DNA of 64,000 nucleotides from Plebeiibacterium sediminum (lineage in GTDB: Bacteria; Bacteroidota; Bacteroidia; Bacteroidales; Marinilabiliaceae). The position numbers and the translations under genes were made by a program. Location: positions 1 through 64,000 of the forward strand of contig NZ_JAPDPJ010000023.1 of NCBI RefSeq assembly GCF_026013605.1, written 5' to 3'. Positions 41,303-51,061 of the stretch are shown here, one piece after another; within the stretch, counting starts at the first letter, position 1, and each line of letters starts with the position of its first letter. The notes under the pieces were generated by a model. That model was given only the letters and a program-made list of their open reading frames with translations, ran no database searches and had not been told where the DNA came from.

Positions 41303-41620
41303 TTAATTTTCCTTAGAATAAATATCAAATACTTTATCAAGCTTCATGAGTTTTAAAAGACTCATAACATCATCTTGTACACAACACAGATAAAAATTAT
41401 TATTGTTTTGTCTGGCTGTTTTTAAAGCTGAAATAATTACACCAATACCAGTACTGTCAATAAATTTTATATTCGAAAGATTTAAAACTACTTTTTCCTT
41501 ACTTTCAGATACAACTTTAGTCAACGCAATTTTTACTTCTTCCGCAGTAGCAGCAGTTAATCTATCGGATTTATTGATACTAATAATATTAACTTCTTTA
41601 TTATTCTTTACTTCTAACAT
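41303..41620 (-). CDS. STAS-domain anti-anti-sigma factor-like protein
   Basis: This single STAS domain (105 aa) is of the SpoIIAA/RsbV kind. The phosphorylatable Ser56 lies in FIDSTGIG, and KVVLNLSNIKFIDS and TARQNNNNFYLCCV are typical strands. Such proteins bind an anti-sigma factor or another regulator in their unphosphorylated form. No kinase or phosphatase partner is adjacent. It lies 14 bp downstream of a Hpt gene on the same strand, so the two are co-transcribed. Confidence 0.88.
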   Translation of the reverse strand: MLEVKNNKEVNIISINKSDRLTAATAEEVKIALTKVVSESKEKVVLNLSNIKFIDSTGIGVIISALKTARQNNNNFYLCCVQDDVMSLLKLMKLDKVFDIYSKEN

Positions 41621-41634
41621 GAGCTATATATGGT

Positions 41635-42114
41635 TTAATAGGTACTTATTACTTGTGAAAGCTCTTTAACAGCCTCACCACAAACATCATTAAATTTATT
41701 AATAAGTTTTGTTAATTCTGAAATATTGGCATTTTCTTTTACCCAATTTATTCTGTCTTCAGGATAACCTTCAAAATTTCTTTTTAATGTGCTGATTTCT
41801 TCTTTTTGGGCTTCTGTAATACTTGTCTTTTCTTCTAATTCTAAAATTCGCAATTGCTTTGCCAGCAATTCCAGATTTTTTAAATCTACATTTCCCAACT
41901 CTTGCATACCCATTGATACAACAGAAGATTTAGCTTTATGTGCAATAGCGGCAATCTTAAGCCAATTCTTTTCTCCTAAATTTTGCTCAAATCCTTCTGT
42001 AAACTCAGGCATCTGGTCTAAAAAGATTTCAACCAATTCTTTTATGATACTTGTATCTCCATCTGCAATACCCTCTAAATAAGTCAGATCTACATATTTA
42101 TTATTTTCTTCCAT
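41635..42114 (-). CDS. Histidine phosphotransfer (Hpt) domain protein
   Basis: This four-helix Hpt protein (159 aa) has the phospho-acceptor His59 in AIAHKAKSSV, the standard H-K-x-K-S-S block. The N-terminal DLTYLEGIADGDTSIIKELVEIFL matches the family. The helix after the active site is lengthened by an insertion of about 30 charged residues (LEEKTSITEAQKEEI). The start is placed at MEENNKYVDL (42114). It would pass phosphate between response regulators or hybrid kinases, none of which is in the window. TAGATTTG on the minus strand at 42157-42150 may be its -7 element. Confidence 0.85.
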   Translation of the reverse strand: MEENNKYVDLTYLEGIADGDTSIIKELVEIFLDQMPEFTEGFEQNLGEKNWLKIAAIAHKAKSSVVSMGMQELGNVDLKNLELLAKQLRILELEEKTSITEAQKEEISTLKRNFEGYPEDRINWVKENANISELTKLINKFNDVCGEAVKELSQVISTY

Positions 42115-42437
42115 AAGGTAAGGTCTTCGTATATACAAAAATTATAATACAAATCTACTTTTTTTTATCAAATAACCATATTATCCCTTTAAAATTTAAA
42201 CGTTTAATAAATAAATTCAATTTCATATTTCAACATAATTATATCCTTCAAAATAGAATATAAATCATATTTGACGAGTCTCATAATTCATACATTTGTA
42301 TACAATAAATTTATAATGATTAAGTAATATAAGAATAATAAAAACAAATGTAACGAGTCATTTGAGTGGTTTTCTAACGCAGACAGATAATTATTCAGGT
42401 AAGTTCCATTTGGCCTTAAACAAAAAATTATATACAA
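42115..42437. other. Divergent promoter region, Hpt and gcvT
   Basis: This 323-bp AT-rich region lies between the divergent Hpt-STAS pair and gcvT and holds the promoter candidates described separately. I looked for a glycine riboswitch before gcvT and saw no such pattern. Confidence 0.4.
42270..42298 (+). promoter_or_regulatory. Candidate promoter of gcvT
   Basis: TTTG (42270-42273) and TACATTTG (42291-42298), 17 nt apart, match the Bacteroidota -33/-7 pattern. They would give a leader of about 135 nt before the gcvT start. Confidence 0.5.
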
Positions 42438-43520
42438 ATGAAAAAGACAGCTTTATTTGAACTACATAAAAAATTTGAAGCTAAAATTGTACCTTTTGCA
42501 GGTTTTGAAATGCCTGTAGAATACGCAGGAATTAGTAAGGAACACATTCAGGTTAGAGAATCTGTAGGTGTATTTGATGTATCACATATGGGCGAATTCT
42601 GGGTTAAAGGACCTAAAGCCCTTGATTTTATCCAAAAAGTAACTACTAACGATGCTTCAACCCTAACTATTGGTAAAGCTCAATACAGTTGTTTCCCTAA
42701 TGGTAAAGGTGGTATTGTTGATGACTTATTGGTATATAAGTATGAAGATGAAAAATATATGTTAGTAGTTAACGCTGCTAATATTGATAAAGATTGGGAA
42801 TGGTGCAATGCGAACAATACAGTGGGTGCTGAGCTTGAAAACGCATCTGACAAAATTTCTCAATTAGCTATTCAGGGGCCTGATGCAATCAAAGTACTTC
42901 AAAAACTAACGGATGTAAATTTATCTGAGATTCCTTATTATTGTTTTACAACAGGAAGTTTTGCTGGCATTGATGACGTTATCATTTCAAATACCGGTTA
43001 TACTGGTGCAGGAGGTTTTGAATTATATATGTATAACGAACATGCTGTTGAAATCTGGGAGAAAGTATTTGAAGCAGGTAAAGAATTTGACATTGCACCT
43101 ATTGGTTTGGGAGCTCGTGATACATTAAGACTGGAAAAAGGATTTTGTTTGTATGGTAATGATATTGATGATACAACTTCGCCTATTGAAGCAGGATTAG
43201 GCTGGATTACCAAATTTACAGAAACAAAGGATTTTATTGATAAAGATGTTTTATTAAAACAAAAAAATGAAGGCGTTAATAAAAAACTAAAAGGTTTTAA
43301 AATGATCGACAAAGGAATCCCTCGACACGGATACGAAATTGTTGATCAGGATGACAATATTATTGGAACCGTTACATCTGGAACTCATTCTCCAATTTTG
43401 AAATATGGAATTGGAATGGGATATTTAAATAGTGAATACAGTAAAATTGGTACTGCTATTTATATAAAAGTAAGAAACAGAAAATTAAAAGCTGAAGTGG
43501 TTAAATTACCATTTGTTTAA
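42438..43520 (+). CDS. gcvT: Aminomethyltransferase (glycine cleavage T protein)
   Basis: GcvT (360 aa) is the T protein of the glycine cleavage system. It moves the aminomethyl carbon from the H protein to tetrahydrofolate and releases ammonia. Family marks include [31 protein letters not shown] (about residues 22-52), the folate-site Asp in TTNDAS, IQGPDA, and [21 protein letters not shown] near residue 222. The other glycine-cleavage genes are absent from the window, so the system is dispersed in this genome. Confidence 0.96.
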   Translation: MKKTALFELHKKFEAKIVPFAGFEMPVEYAGISKEHIQVRESVGVFDVSHMGEFWVKGPKALDFIQKVTTNDASTLTIGKAQYSCFPNGKGGIVDDLLVYKYEDEKYMLVVNAANIDKDWEWCNANNTVGAELENASDKISQLAIQGPDAIKVLQKLTDVNLSEIPYYCFTTGSFAGIDDVIISNTGYTGAGGFELYMYNEHAVEIWEKVFEAGKEFDIAPIGLGARDTLRLEKGFCLYGNDIDDTTSPIEAGLGWITKFTETKDFIDKDVLLKQKNEGVNKKLKGFKMIDKGIPRHGYEIVDQDDNIIGTVTSGTHSPILKYGIGMGYLNSEYSKIGTAIYIKVRNRKLKAEVVKLPFV

Positions 43521-43989
43521 TTGTATTATTATACATTTTTAGTTATGAAAAGAATCTTTGTCGTATATAAATACATTATTTAGGCTTCCGATTGGTATTA
43601 AAACGCAAGTTTAAAATGATTTTTATCACTGATTAAAGATTTTTTTCATGATTTAAATTAGGTTCTATCAACTCAATTACTACCATTTACCACACTGTAT
43701 ATCTGCATTTTAAATACATAATACTCCATTAGCAACAGTATTTAATATAACAATTTATTATGGAATATAACTATGTTTTATTATAAATTCTGGGTATTAG
43801 TGACATATTTTTCTAATTTTGCGCTAGAAATCGAATCAGATAAGTCATAAAGCTTATAAAAATACAGTTTTAATAAGTTAAGGTTATTTGATACGATATT
43901 TATCAAATGTGATTTATTAAGTATTAACCATTATCGATACTATAGCTATGCAAATGGCTATCTAAGTGTAAAACAAAATTATTTAACGC
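43521..43989. other. Intergenic region upstream of serC
   Basis: This 469-bp gap has no credible ORF. TAATTTTG at 43814-43821 is a -7-like element for serC and would give a 168-nt leader. A short hairpin, ATTTGATA/TATCAAAT (43886-43893 with 43901-43908), lies in that leader. No gcvT terminator was found. Confidence 0.4.
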
Positions 43990-45060
43990 ATGAAAAAGCA
44001 TAATTTTTACGCCGGACCATCAATTTTACCGGAATACACAATCAAAAACACAGCTGAAGCTGTTATGAATTTTGCAGGAACAGGTTTATCTGTTATGGAA
44101 ATTTCTCATAGATCCAAAGAATTTGTAGCGGTAATGGATGAAGCCATTTCACTTGTTAATGAATTATTAGATCTTCCAGCTGGATATAAAGTGATTTTTG
44201 TAGGTGGTGGTGCAAGTACACAATTTTGCATGGCTCCATTTAACTTATTAAAAACAAAAGCTGCTTATTTAAACACTGGAGCATGGGCTTCAAAAGCTCA
44301 AAAAGAAGCAAAACTTTTTGGTGAAGTTGTTGAGGTTGCTTCTTCTAAAGATAAAAACTATACTTATATCCCTAAGAATTTTGAAGTTCCAGCTGATGCT
44401 GATTATTTACATATCACTTCTAATAACACTATTTATGGTACTGAAATCAAAACTGATTTAGATCTAGGTGTTAGATTAGTGGCAGATATGTCATCTGATA
44501 TTTTCTCTCGTCCAATTGATGTTTCTAAATACGATATTATTTATGCTGGAGCTCAGAAAAACCTTGCTCCATCAGGTGTTACAATTGCAATTGTTAACGA
44601 AAATGCTTTAGGACAAGTAGAAAGAGCAATTCCTACAATGTTAGACTACAGAACTCACATTGAAAAAGAATCAATGTTTAATACGCCTCCAGTATTACCT
44701 GTATTCGCTGCGCTTCAAACTTTACAATGGTTAAAAGCTCAAGGTGGTGTTGCTGAAATGCAAAAGAAAAACATTGAGAAAGCTTCGCTTCTTTATGATG
44801 AAATTGACAGCAATAAATTCTTCAAAGCAACAGTTGAAGCTGAAGAAGATCGTTCTTTAATGAATATTTGTTTTGTTATGAATGATGAATACACTGAATT
44901 AGAAAAAGACTTTATGGAATTAGCAACATCTAAAGGTTGTGTTGGTATCAAAGGTCACCGTTCTGTTGGTGGATTCCGTGCTTCTACTTACAATGCATTA
45001 CCAAAAGAAAGCGTTGAAGTATTGGTTGCTGCAATGAAAGAATTTGCTGCTAAGCACTAA
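43990..45060 (+). CDS. serC: Phosphoserine aminotransferase
   Basis: SerC (356 aa) is a PLP-dependent aminotransferase that converts 3-phosphohydroxypyruvate and glutamate to phosphoserine in serine synthesis. The PLP-binding Lys190 is in [12 protein letters not shown], and the family start [11 protein letters not shown] and the SHRSKEF and GGGAS blocks are present. serA follows after 79 bp, behind a hairpin at 45073-45101 that could tune readthrough. Together the pair makes serine from 3-phosphoglycerate, feeding the one-carbon route that gcvT also serves. Confidence 0.96.
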   Translation: MKKHNFYAGPSILPEYTIKNTAEAVMNFAGTGLSVMEISHRSKEFVAVMDEAISLVNELLDLPAGYKVIFVGGGASTQFCMAPFNLLKTKAAYLNTGAWASKAQKEAKLFGEVVEVASSKDKNYTYIPKNFEVPADADYLHITSNNTIYGTEIKTDLDLGVRLVADMSSDIFSRPIDVSKYDIIYAGAQKNLAPSGVTIAIVNENALGQVERAIPTMLDYRTHIEKESMFNTPPVLPVFAALQTLQWLKAQGGVAEMQKKNIEKASLLYDEIDSNKFFKATVEAEEDRSLMNICFVMNDEYTELEKDFMELATSKGCVGIKGHRSVGGFRASTYNALPKESVEVLVAAMKEFAAKH

Positions 45061-45072
45061 AATATGATTTTT

Positions 45073-45106
45073 AAACCGAAGTTTATTTTAAACTTCGGTT
45101 TTGTTT
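45073..45106 (+). terminator. Hairpin terminator after serC
   Basis: A 12-bp perfect stem (45073-45084 with 45090-45101, AAACCGAAGTTT/AAACTTCGGTTT) with a 5-nt loop is followed by a T-rich stretch. serA begins 34 bp later, so it may be a partial terminator within the pair. Confidence 0.75.
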
Positions 45107-45139
45107 TCTATCTAATCAAAAATATCAATTCAATATATC

Positions 45140-46060
45140 ATGACTAAAGTACTTGTTGCTACAGAAAAACCTTTTGCAAAGGCAGCTGTAGATAAAATTG
45201 AAGCTATTGTAAAAGAAGCAGGCTTTGAGTTTGCTTTACTTGAAAAATATACTGACAAAGCAGATCTTTTAAACGCAGTTAAAGATGCATCTGCACTTAT
45301 TGTTCGTTCTGATAATGTTACTGCTGAAGTTGTTGAAGCTGCTGCAGATTTAAAAATTGTTGTAAGAGCTGGTGCTGGATATGACAACCTTGATCTTGAA
45401 GCTTGTACAGCAAACAATGTTGTTGCAATGAACACTCCAGGACAAAATTCAAACGCAGTTGCTGAATTAGCATTTGGAATGATGATTTCAATGGCTCGTA
45501 ATGCATACAATGGAACTGCAGGAACAGAATTAAGAGGTAAAAAAATCGGTATCCACGCTTATGGTAACGTAGGTGTTTATGTAGCAAAAATAGCTCAGGG
45601 AATTGGAATGGAAGTTTATGCTTTTGATCCATTTGTAAGCGCAGATAAAATGAAAGCTGACGGTGTTACTCCTGTTGATTCAGTAGAAGAATTATATGCT
45701 ACTTGTCAATACGTTTCATTACACATCCCTGCTAACGACAAAACTAAACAGTCCATCAACTTTGACTTATTATCAAAAATGCCTGCAAATGCAGTTCTAG
45801 TAAACACTGCACGTAAAGAAGTAATTCACGAAGCAGACATGATTAAGTTAATGAATGAAAGAGCTGACTTCTCTTATATTTCGGATATTGCTCCGGATAA
45901 CAAAGATGAGTATGCTGCATTTGAAGGAAGATATTTCTTTACTCCTAAAAAAATGGGTGCTCAAACAGCTGAAGCAAACATCAATGCTGGTGTTGCTGCT
46001 GCCAACCAAATTGTTGACTTTATTAAAAACGGAAATAAAACTTTCCAGGTTAACAAATAG
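45140..46060 (+). CDS. serA: D-3-phosphoglycerate dehydrogenase, short type
   Basis: This NAD-dependent D-2-hydroxyacid dehydrogenase (306 aa) lacks the C-terminal ACT or ASB regulatory domains, so it belongs to the short type III PGDH form. The dinucleotide motif reads AYGNVG where GxGxxG is usual. The catalytic Arg lies in NTARKEVIHE, and the catalytic Glu is probably in the following APDNKDEY segment. At the usual catalytic His position (TPHIG) the sequence has TPKKMG, with Lys270. A Lys there is known in the Bacteroides-like PGDH of Entamoeba. Its place behind serC supports the serine role rather than another hydroxyacid. Confidence 0.9.
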   Translation: MTKVLVATEKPFAKAAVDKIEAIVKEAGFEFALLEKYTDKADLLNAVKDASALIVRSDNVTAEVVEAAADLKIVVRAGAGYDNLDLEACTANNVVAMNTPGQNSNAVAELAFGMMISMARNAYNGTAGTELRGKKIGIHAYGNVGVYVAKIAQGIGMEVYAFDPFVSADKMKADGVTPVDSVEELYATCQYVSLHIPANDKTKQSINFDLLSKMPANAVLVNTARKEVIHEADMIKLMNERADFSYISDIAPDNKDEYAAFEGRYFFTPKKMGAQTAEANINAGVAAANQIVDFIKNGNKTFQVNK

Positions 46061-46090
46061 AAAACAGATACTAATTACATTATAATATTT

Positions 46091-46120
46091 AGGCTACTCT
46101 TAACGGAGTAGCCTTTTTTA
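46091..46120 (+). terminator. Terminator of serA
   Basis: A 9-bp perfect stem (46091-46099 with 46106-46114, AGGCTACTC/GAGTAGCCT) with a 6-nt loop is followed by a T run, 30 bp after the serA stop. Confidence 0.9.
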
Positions 46121-46473
46121 TTATTCTACACAGTTGAACTTAAAAATGGAATCTTAGTTTTATATGATTATCATTATTAAACTCCTTACAAATTCATATA
46201 AAACTGAGTACAAATTTACTTTTAACTTACAATTTGTTTAATCTACTTATTGATAGAATATTTTGATCTTGTAATAATATATATTAACAACTTTAAAATA
46301 TAATTTGAATAGTTATAAATTAAAATTGATAGATCAATAATTAATATCGGTACAACAAGAACTATTTTCGAACAATTAAAACAAGCCGTCTATCTCATAC
46401 TAATATATTTCGAACTCATCAATATTTAATTCTATCTTATGATAAAGGGCTTCGAACAAGTATCATTCTAATG

Positions 46474-46506
46474 AAAAAAAAGCCCGGAAAATTTTTTCCA
46501 GGCTTT
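46474..46506 (-). terminator. Terminator of the GT39-like gene
   Basis: On the minus strand, AAAGCCTGGAAAA pairs with TTTTCCGGGCTTT (one G-U pair) and is followed by a U run, about 25 bp after the stop at 46532. Confidence 0.85.
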
Positions 46507-46531
46507 GATACCAATTCTATATATTAATGCT

Positions 46532-47920
46532 TTAATTGCTTGAATATATTGTATTTTTCATAGATTGATGTTCTGAACTAAGACCTTCAATTGAATATTC
46601 AGGATTTCGTTTTAGTGTTTTATTCTTAATAATTACATAGAAAGCTTCACCTTGAACGATCTTATTGTGCAACTCTTCGTAGCTTATAGTCTCCACCTTA
46701 CCCCTACTGTAAAACTGACTGGAATAACTCTTTTTTCCCAGGTAATAAAGCGGCTTATTTAATTCTCCAACCGATTCAATTAAATACTTATCTGTATTAC
46801 TGTACTTTTCCAGATTATTATTGAATAAACCTACCACTAAAGCGATGGCTGCTAAAGAAGGTAAAATCAAACTAATAATCACATTAGTCTTCTTTCTTTT
46901 AATAGCATCCCAGTAATGTACAACCAACAATGCTATAGGCGGCATTACCGGTAAAACATAAGTATGAATTAAACTTTTTGAAACAGTGAAAAATAAAGGA
47001 GTCCAAACCATCCAGGCTACTAAAAAGAAAACCCATTTATCCTTGATAGCAACACTCCTATTCTTCCATAAATTCCCAATCACTACCTGAAACCATGGTA
47101 ATGCCATTCCTAAAAGAAAAAGCCATACAATACCTAATGGTTGCTGCTTTGGAAATCCATATTTATCACCCTTCCAGCTCGAATCAACAAAACGCTTAAA
47201 ATGCTCACCTACGATAAAATAATCCAAAAATCCTTCCGTTTTTTGTTCGGCTAAAATATACCATGGTACTGCAATTAAAAGCATAATTGGAATCCCAATT
47301 AACCAGGGTATTCTTGTAAACAGATTTTTCCATTGTTTAAACCACACTACCCAAATGAAGACTGGGGGACCTGTAAGTATAATTGCTATTGGTCCCTTTG
47401 CCAGCAAACCAATCCCTACTCCCACAAACATCAAGTATCCCCAAATATTCTTTTTGGGTTCATTAATCTGCTTCCAGAAACCAATCATAATTAAAGTAAT
47501 TGCCAATAACAAACTAGTATCTGTTGAAACAACTCCTGCATGCAATAAAAACTGCGGCAAAGTAAACATTACAAAAGCAGATATAAATAAACCCAATCCT
47601 TTTTCTTTAACAGCTTTTGATACAATAAAAACAATTAGCAAACAAAGCAAAAAAGCAGGGAATCGAACTGCAAATTCATTTACTCCAAACACCTTCATAC
47701 TTAAGGCTGATAACCATGTATTCAATGGTGGTTTAGCCCAAAACGGAACGCCATAATCAATTTGAGGTGTAATCCAGTTATTTGTTTCATACATGATTCG
47801 TGCAATCTCTGCATATCTGGCCTCGGTTTTATCCATTAAAGGAAGAATTGCATTTAACAGTAATCGTATTAAAAGAATTCCAACAAGACTATAGCGAAAG
47901 AACTTTTTGTTATTTAACAT
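46532..47920 (-). CDS. ArnT/PMT-like family 39 glycosyltransferase
   Basis: This integral membrane glycosyltransferase (462 aa) has about ten hydrophobic segments between residues 10 and 385. The first periplasmic loop carries the motif DKTEARYAEIARIM (about residues 31-44), where the acidic residue position matches the catalytic D-E of GT39/GT83 enzymes. These use a polyprenyl-phosphate-linked sugar to modify lipid A or proteins on the outer side of the inner membrane. The adjacent GT2 gene, 11 bp upstream on the same strand, looks like a polyprenyl-phosphate sugar transferase and could supply the donor. The actual sugar and acceptor are unknown. Confidence 0.82.
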   Translation of the reverse strand: MLNNKKFFRYSLVGILLIRLLLNAILPLMDKTEARYAEIARIMYETNNWITPQIDYGVPFWAKPPLNTWLSALSMKVFGVNEFAVRFPAFLLCLLIVFIVSKAVKEKGLGLFISAFVMFTLPQFLLHAGVVSTDTSLLLAITLIMIGFWKQINEPKKNIWGYLMFVGVGIGLLAKGPIAIILTGPPVFIWVVWFKQWKNLFTRIPWLIGIPIMLLIAVPWYILAEQKTEGFLDYFIVGEHFKRFVDSSWKGDKYGFPKQQPLGIVWLFLLGMALPWFQVVIGNLWKNRSVAIKDKWVFFLVAWMVWTPLFFTVSKSLIHTYVLPVMPPIALLVVHYWDAIKRKKTNVIISLILPSLAAIALVVGLFNNNLEKYSNTDKYLIESVGELNKPLYYLGKKSYSSQFYSRGKVETISYEELHNKIVQGEAFYVIIKNKTLKRNPEYSIEGLSSEHQSMKNTIYSSN

Positions 47921-47931
47921 TGATCGGACAA

Positions 47932-48672
47932 TTATTTATTATACTTTTTATTTATTCTATATAAATCGAGCCATAGTTTCAAAGAATACGAGAATTTAAC
48001 TTTCGATTCATCCTTATCAATCCATGCCTTTAAAGGAATCTCTCGTGCTAACTTTTTAATTTCTTTACCTTTATACAGATGTTTTATTCTAAAGAAAAGC
48101 TCCACGTCAAACAACCATTTAGAAATAAAGGCATCCTTAAATATTTTTTCAGCCAAATCTCTGGTAAACACCTTACATCCACACTGAGTATCATATACAT
48201 TCATTCCTAAAATTACAGATATAACAGTAGCAATAACTCTACCTATTAAATGACGATATAACTTTCTGTCAATTCGATTATCTATTTTCTGAATACGTGA
48301 AGCAAAAGCAAACACAACATCTTTTTCAATTCTTTTACTGATTCTGATACATTCGTTTAAAGATGTTGCCAAATCAGAATCTAAAAAAGCGATTTTATGA
48401 AATTCTAAATTCTGATCATAACAATATTGCACTCCACTTCGCACGGCAGCAGCCTTTCCTCCATTTTTCTTTAAAACATTGATAAAAACTCTTTCCGGAG
48501 CTACAGCTTTAATCTCTTCAAGCACATCTATGGTATGATCTGTTGATCCGTCGTCAGAAAAAACAATTTTACAACGCTCTGTCTGATATAAAAATTCAAT
48601 AAAATCATTTTTGGGTAGGCGGGTATATTCATTATAGCAGGGTACAACAATTGCTATATTTTCATCCTTCAT
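47932..48672 (-). CDS. GT2 glycosyltransferase, dolichyl-phosphate glucosyltransferase-like
   Basis: This GT-A-fold family 2 glycosyltransferase (246 aa) has IVVPCYNEYTRLP at the N-terminus, FSDDGSTDHT for nucleotide-sugar binding, the catalytic-metal motif LDSDLATS (about residues 97-104), and NVYDTQCGCKVF typical of dolichyl/polyprenyl-phosphate beta-glucosyltransferases. The start is placed at MKDENIAIV (48672); Mets at 48675 and 48690 are possible. It precedes the GT39-like membrane enzyme by 11 bp, so it probably charges the lipid carrier that enzyme uses. This is an inference from families and order. Confidence 0.82.
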   Translation of the reverse strand: MKDENIAIVVPCYNEYTRLPKNDFIEFLYQTERCKIVFSDDGSTDHTIDVLEEIKAVAPERVFINVLKKNGGKAAAVRSGVQYCYDQNLEFHKIAFLDSDLATSLNECIRISKRIEKDVVFAFASRIQKIDNRIDRKLYRHLIGRVIATVISVILGMNVYDTQCGCKVFTRDLAEKIFKDAFISKWLFDVELFFRIKHLYKGKEIKKLAREIPLKAWIDKDESKVKFSYSLKLWLDLYRINKKYNK

Positions 48673-48780
48673 CATATAAATACTGATCATTTACTGGCTA
48701 TCACAAACCAATTGAATTATTGCGTTATTAAGCTGATGCAAAAGTACTAAATCATTTTAATTACAGATTATCGCAACGAA

Positions 48781-50700
48781 TTAATACGACATATACTCAA
48801 ATGCACTTCGATAGGAACCAATTTCATTTACGAAATCAAGGAACTTACTGTAAAAATCATGCTGACCAACTGTTGCACTATCACCTATTATAACAAGTTT
48901 TTTTCGAGCCCTGGTAATCGCAACATTCATTCTTCTGATATCTTTTAAAAAACCAATATCTCCCTTTTCATTGGATCGAACCAAACTAATATAAATTACA
49001 TCACGCTCCTGTCCCTGAAAAGAATCAATAGTATTAACTGCAACTACAGGTTTTAACTGCTCGTAACTTTCTTCAATTCCTTTTAGGGTTTCCATTAAAA
49101 GGTTGACCTGAGCTTTATAAGGAGACACAACTCCAACAGAAACATTTGTTAGTTGATTAAATTCAAGGTTTGACAAATATTCATTCATGTGTTTTTGTAA
49201 CAACTCACATTCCTCTCTATTAAAGGAACTTTTCGTTTCAGAATCCACCTGCTCAAAATAACCGCAGCCGGCAGTATCAATAAATTCAACACTTAAATCC
49301 TCATTGAACAATTTCCAGTTTTCAACCTCTTTGTTGGCAATAAGTTTGTCATTATAAAAATACCTGCTCGAAAAAGTCATAATATCTTTATGCATACGAT
49401 ATTGCTCTTGCAACATCACATCCATTTTATTTCTTTTAATAGCTTTTTCAAAAAGCGTTTCATCTAAACCAGCTTTGGCGGCTTCGAACGATTTTATGGT
49501 TGGAGGCAATTGACAATGATCACCGGCCAACACAACACGATTTGCTTTGGTAATAGGTATCCATGTTGCGGGCTCTAACCCTTGAGCTGCTTCATCAATA
49601 AAAACAGTACTAAATTTTCGATCACGAATTTGATAATTTGATGCACCGACCATCGTACTTGCAATAACTTGAGCGTTAGATAAAATATCATTTACAATAT
49701 AATATTCAAGATGCTCTGCCTCCTTTTTTAACTTACTCGATTCCTGCAACAATAATCTTCGCTGTTGTCTTTCTTCATGGCCAAAGTTTCTTTTATATTT
49801 CATGGCCGTTTGATAATACTCTTCAGCCTGCTTTTTAACAGCTTTTAAATCCTTATAATTATTATGATGGGCTATTCTGGTATCTAGCGTCTTTTTTAAT
49901 ACATCTTCTGTAACTCTGGCCGGATGCCCGATACGAACAACATCCAATCCTTTTTCAGCTAATTTTTCAACCAACAAATCAACGGCTGCATTACTAGGTG
50001 CACAAACTAAAACCTGCTTTTCTGTTTTTAAAGTAAAAGAAATACTTTCAACCATTGTGGTTGTTTTTCCTGTCCCCGGAGGCCCATGAACAATAGCTAT
50101 ATCTTTAGCACTGTAAATTAAATTTAAGGCTTTATTTTGGCTCGCATTCAAAAAATTCAGTTCTACCAAACCTTTATCATCCAATTCCCCCTCTGCACTA
50201 CCTAAAATAATATGCTTTAGATTTGCCAACCTTTCATCCTGAGGTTGTAAAACGATTTTTAGAGCACGCTCCATTTCAAGATATGAATTCTCATCAAATA
50301 ACAATTGAACGCCCAAATTCCCATCTCTTAACCAATCTGGTTCCGAATCGGCATTCAGTGTAATAATCATATCATTATCCCGAACCTGATTAACCACACC
50401 ATTTACTGCGTATTTTTGTTCATTATTGTTTCCGGCATTTGAAAACAATGAAACTAATTTCCCGGATTGAAATAAATGTGAATGATTATGCTCTTTTGGT
50501 CTGGAAACCTTAATTAATAATCTTTCACCAGCGTCAAATTTTGTTCTATCAACAACCAACGGGTACCAGCAAACACCCTCCTTACGTCTCTCGTTTACAG
50601 AGGTATTAGCCATTTTGCGTTTATATTGAATAAGATCTTCCTCCTTTTCCTGCATTAACAAGGCATAAACCTTTTCAAGTTCTTTATCAATTGTATTCAT
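48781..50700 (-). CDS. SF1 UPF1-like DNA/RNA helicase
   Basis: This superfamily 1 helicase (639 aa) is of the UPF1/IGHMBP2 type. An N-terminal OB-like part (about residues 50-150) is followed by Walker A GPPGTGKTT (about residue 205), the FIDEAAQG Walker B box, LAGDHCQLPPT (motif III), QYRMH (motif IV), VNTIDSFQGQERDVI (motif V) and MNVAITRARKKLVIIGD (motif VI). A coiled-coil insertion (about 270-345) lies in domain 1. The start is put at MNTIDKELE (50700). A TATATTCG on the minus strand near 50717 may be its -7 element. The substrate is unknown. Confidence 0.88.
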   Translation of the reverse strand: MNTIDKELEKVYALLMQEKEEDLIQYKRKMANTSVNERRKEGVCWYPLVVDRTKFDAGERLLIKVSRPKEHNHSHLFQSGKLVSLFSNAGNNNEQKYAVNGVVNQVRDNDMIITLNADSEPDWLRDGNLGVQLLFDENSYLEMERALKIVLQPQDERLANLKHIILGSAEGELDDKGLVELNFLNASQNKALNLIYSAKDIAIVHGPPGTGKTTTMVESISFTLKTEKQVLVCAPSNAAVDLLVEKLAEKGLDVVRIGHPARVTEDVLKKTLDTRIAHHNNYKDLKAVKKQAEEYYQTAMKYKRNFGHEERQQRRLLLQESSKLKKEAEHLEYYIVNDILSNAQVIASTMVGASNYQIRDRKFSTVFIDEAAQGLEPATWIPITKANRVVLAGDHCQLPPTIKSFEAAKAGLDETLFEKAIKRNKMDVMLQEQYRMHKDIMTFSSRYFYNDKLIANKEVENWKLFNEDLSVEFIDTAGCGYFEQVDSETKSSFNREECELLQKHMNEYLSNLEFNQLTNVSVGVVSPYKAQVNLLMETLKGIEESYEQLKPVVAVNTIDSFQGQERDVIYISLVRSNEKGDIGFLKDIRRMNVAITRARKKLVIIGDSATVGQHDFYSKFLDFVNEIGSYRSAFEYMSY

Positions 50701-51028
50701 TAATAGCGATTTTGTTGCGAATATACATTTTTTGAAATAATCCAATTTCCATTTAAATCATGATTTGAGAAGTTTCAAAAATTCTCCATAATTACTTTTC
50801 ATATCCTTTTCGTTAACTTTAACGACCTATCAAAAACATAAATCACTTTACATTACCCCTAAAAACTATTAATACACAATAAAAAAATACGGCTCCCACA
50901 TATTTTACCTATACATTTGATATACTATAACTTACAAAACATAAATACACGATTAAATGCTAATTTAATTTAGTGCAACACCTAACTCATTAAAATGTTA
51001 AATATTTTGGTAGTTAAAAAATGTTTTA
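50701..51028. other. Divergent intergenic region, helicase and hexuronate operon
   Basis: This AT-rich stretch has no ORF. It includes an inverted repeat CGTTAA-CT-TTAACG (50811-50824) whose arms match the palindrome found at the operon promoter further on. It may be a second binding site for the same regulator. Confidence 0.35.
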
Positions 51029-51061
51029 TACTTTCGTGTTCGTTAACGGTAATAATTAACG
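51005..51061 (+). promoter_or_regulatory. Candidate promoter and LacI-type operator of the hexuronate operon
   Basis: TTTTGG near 51006 and TATACTTTCG (51027-51036) resemble -33 and -7 elements about 20 nt apart. The 8-nt palindrome CGTTAACG (51041-51048) follows where transcription would begin, with another TTAACG at 51056-51061. An operator over the start site fits repression by the LacI-family protein encoded at the operon end. The leader to kdgK would be about 220 nt and holds a related ACCGTTAAGGTTACCG at 51217-51232. Confidence 0.45.

Larger units (their letters stand above)
46061..46531. other. Intergenic region between serA and the GT39-like gene
   Basis: This 471-bp gap between convergent genes contains one terminator for each gene at its ends and about 350 bp of AT-rich sequence with no ORF or repeat of note between them. 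Confidence 0.5.

Noticed and set aside
42299-42437. Possible glycine riboswitch before gcvT
   Set aside because: The leader is AT-rich and lacks the conserved glycine aptamer features; no paired helices of the right kind were found.
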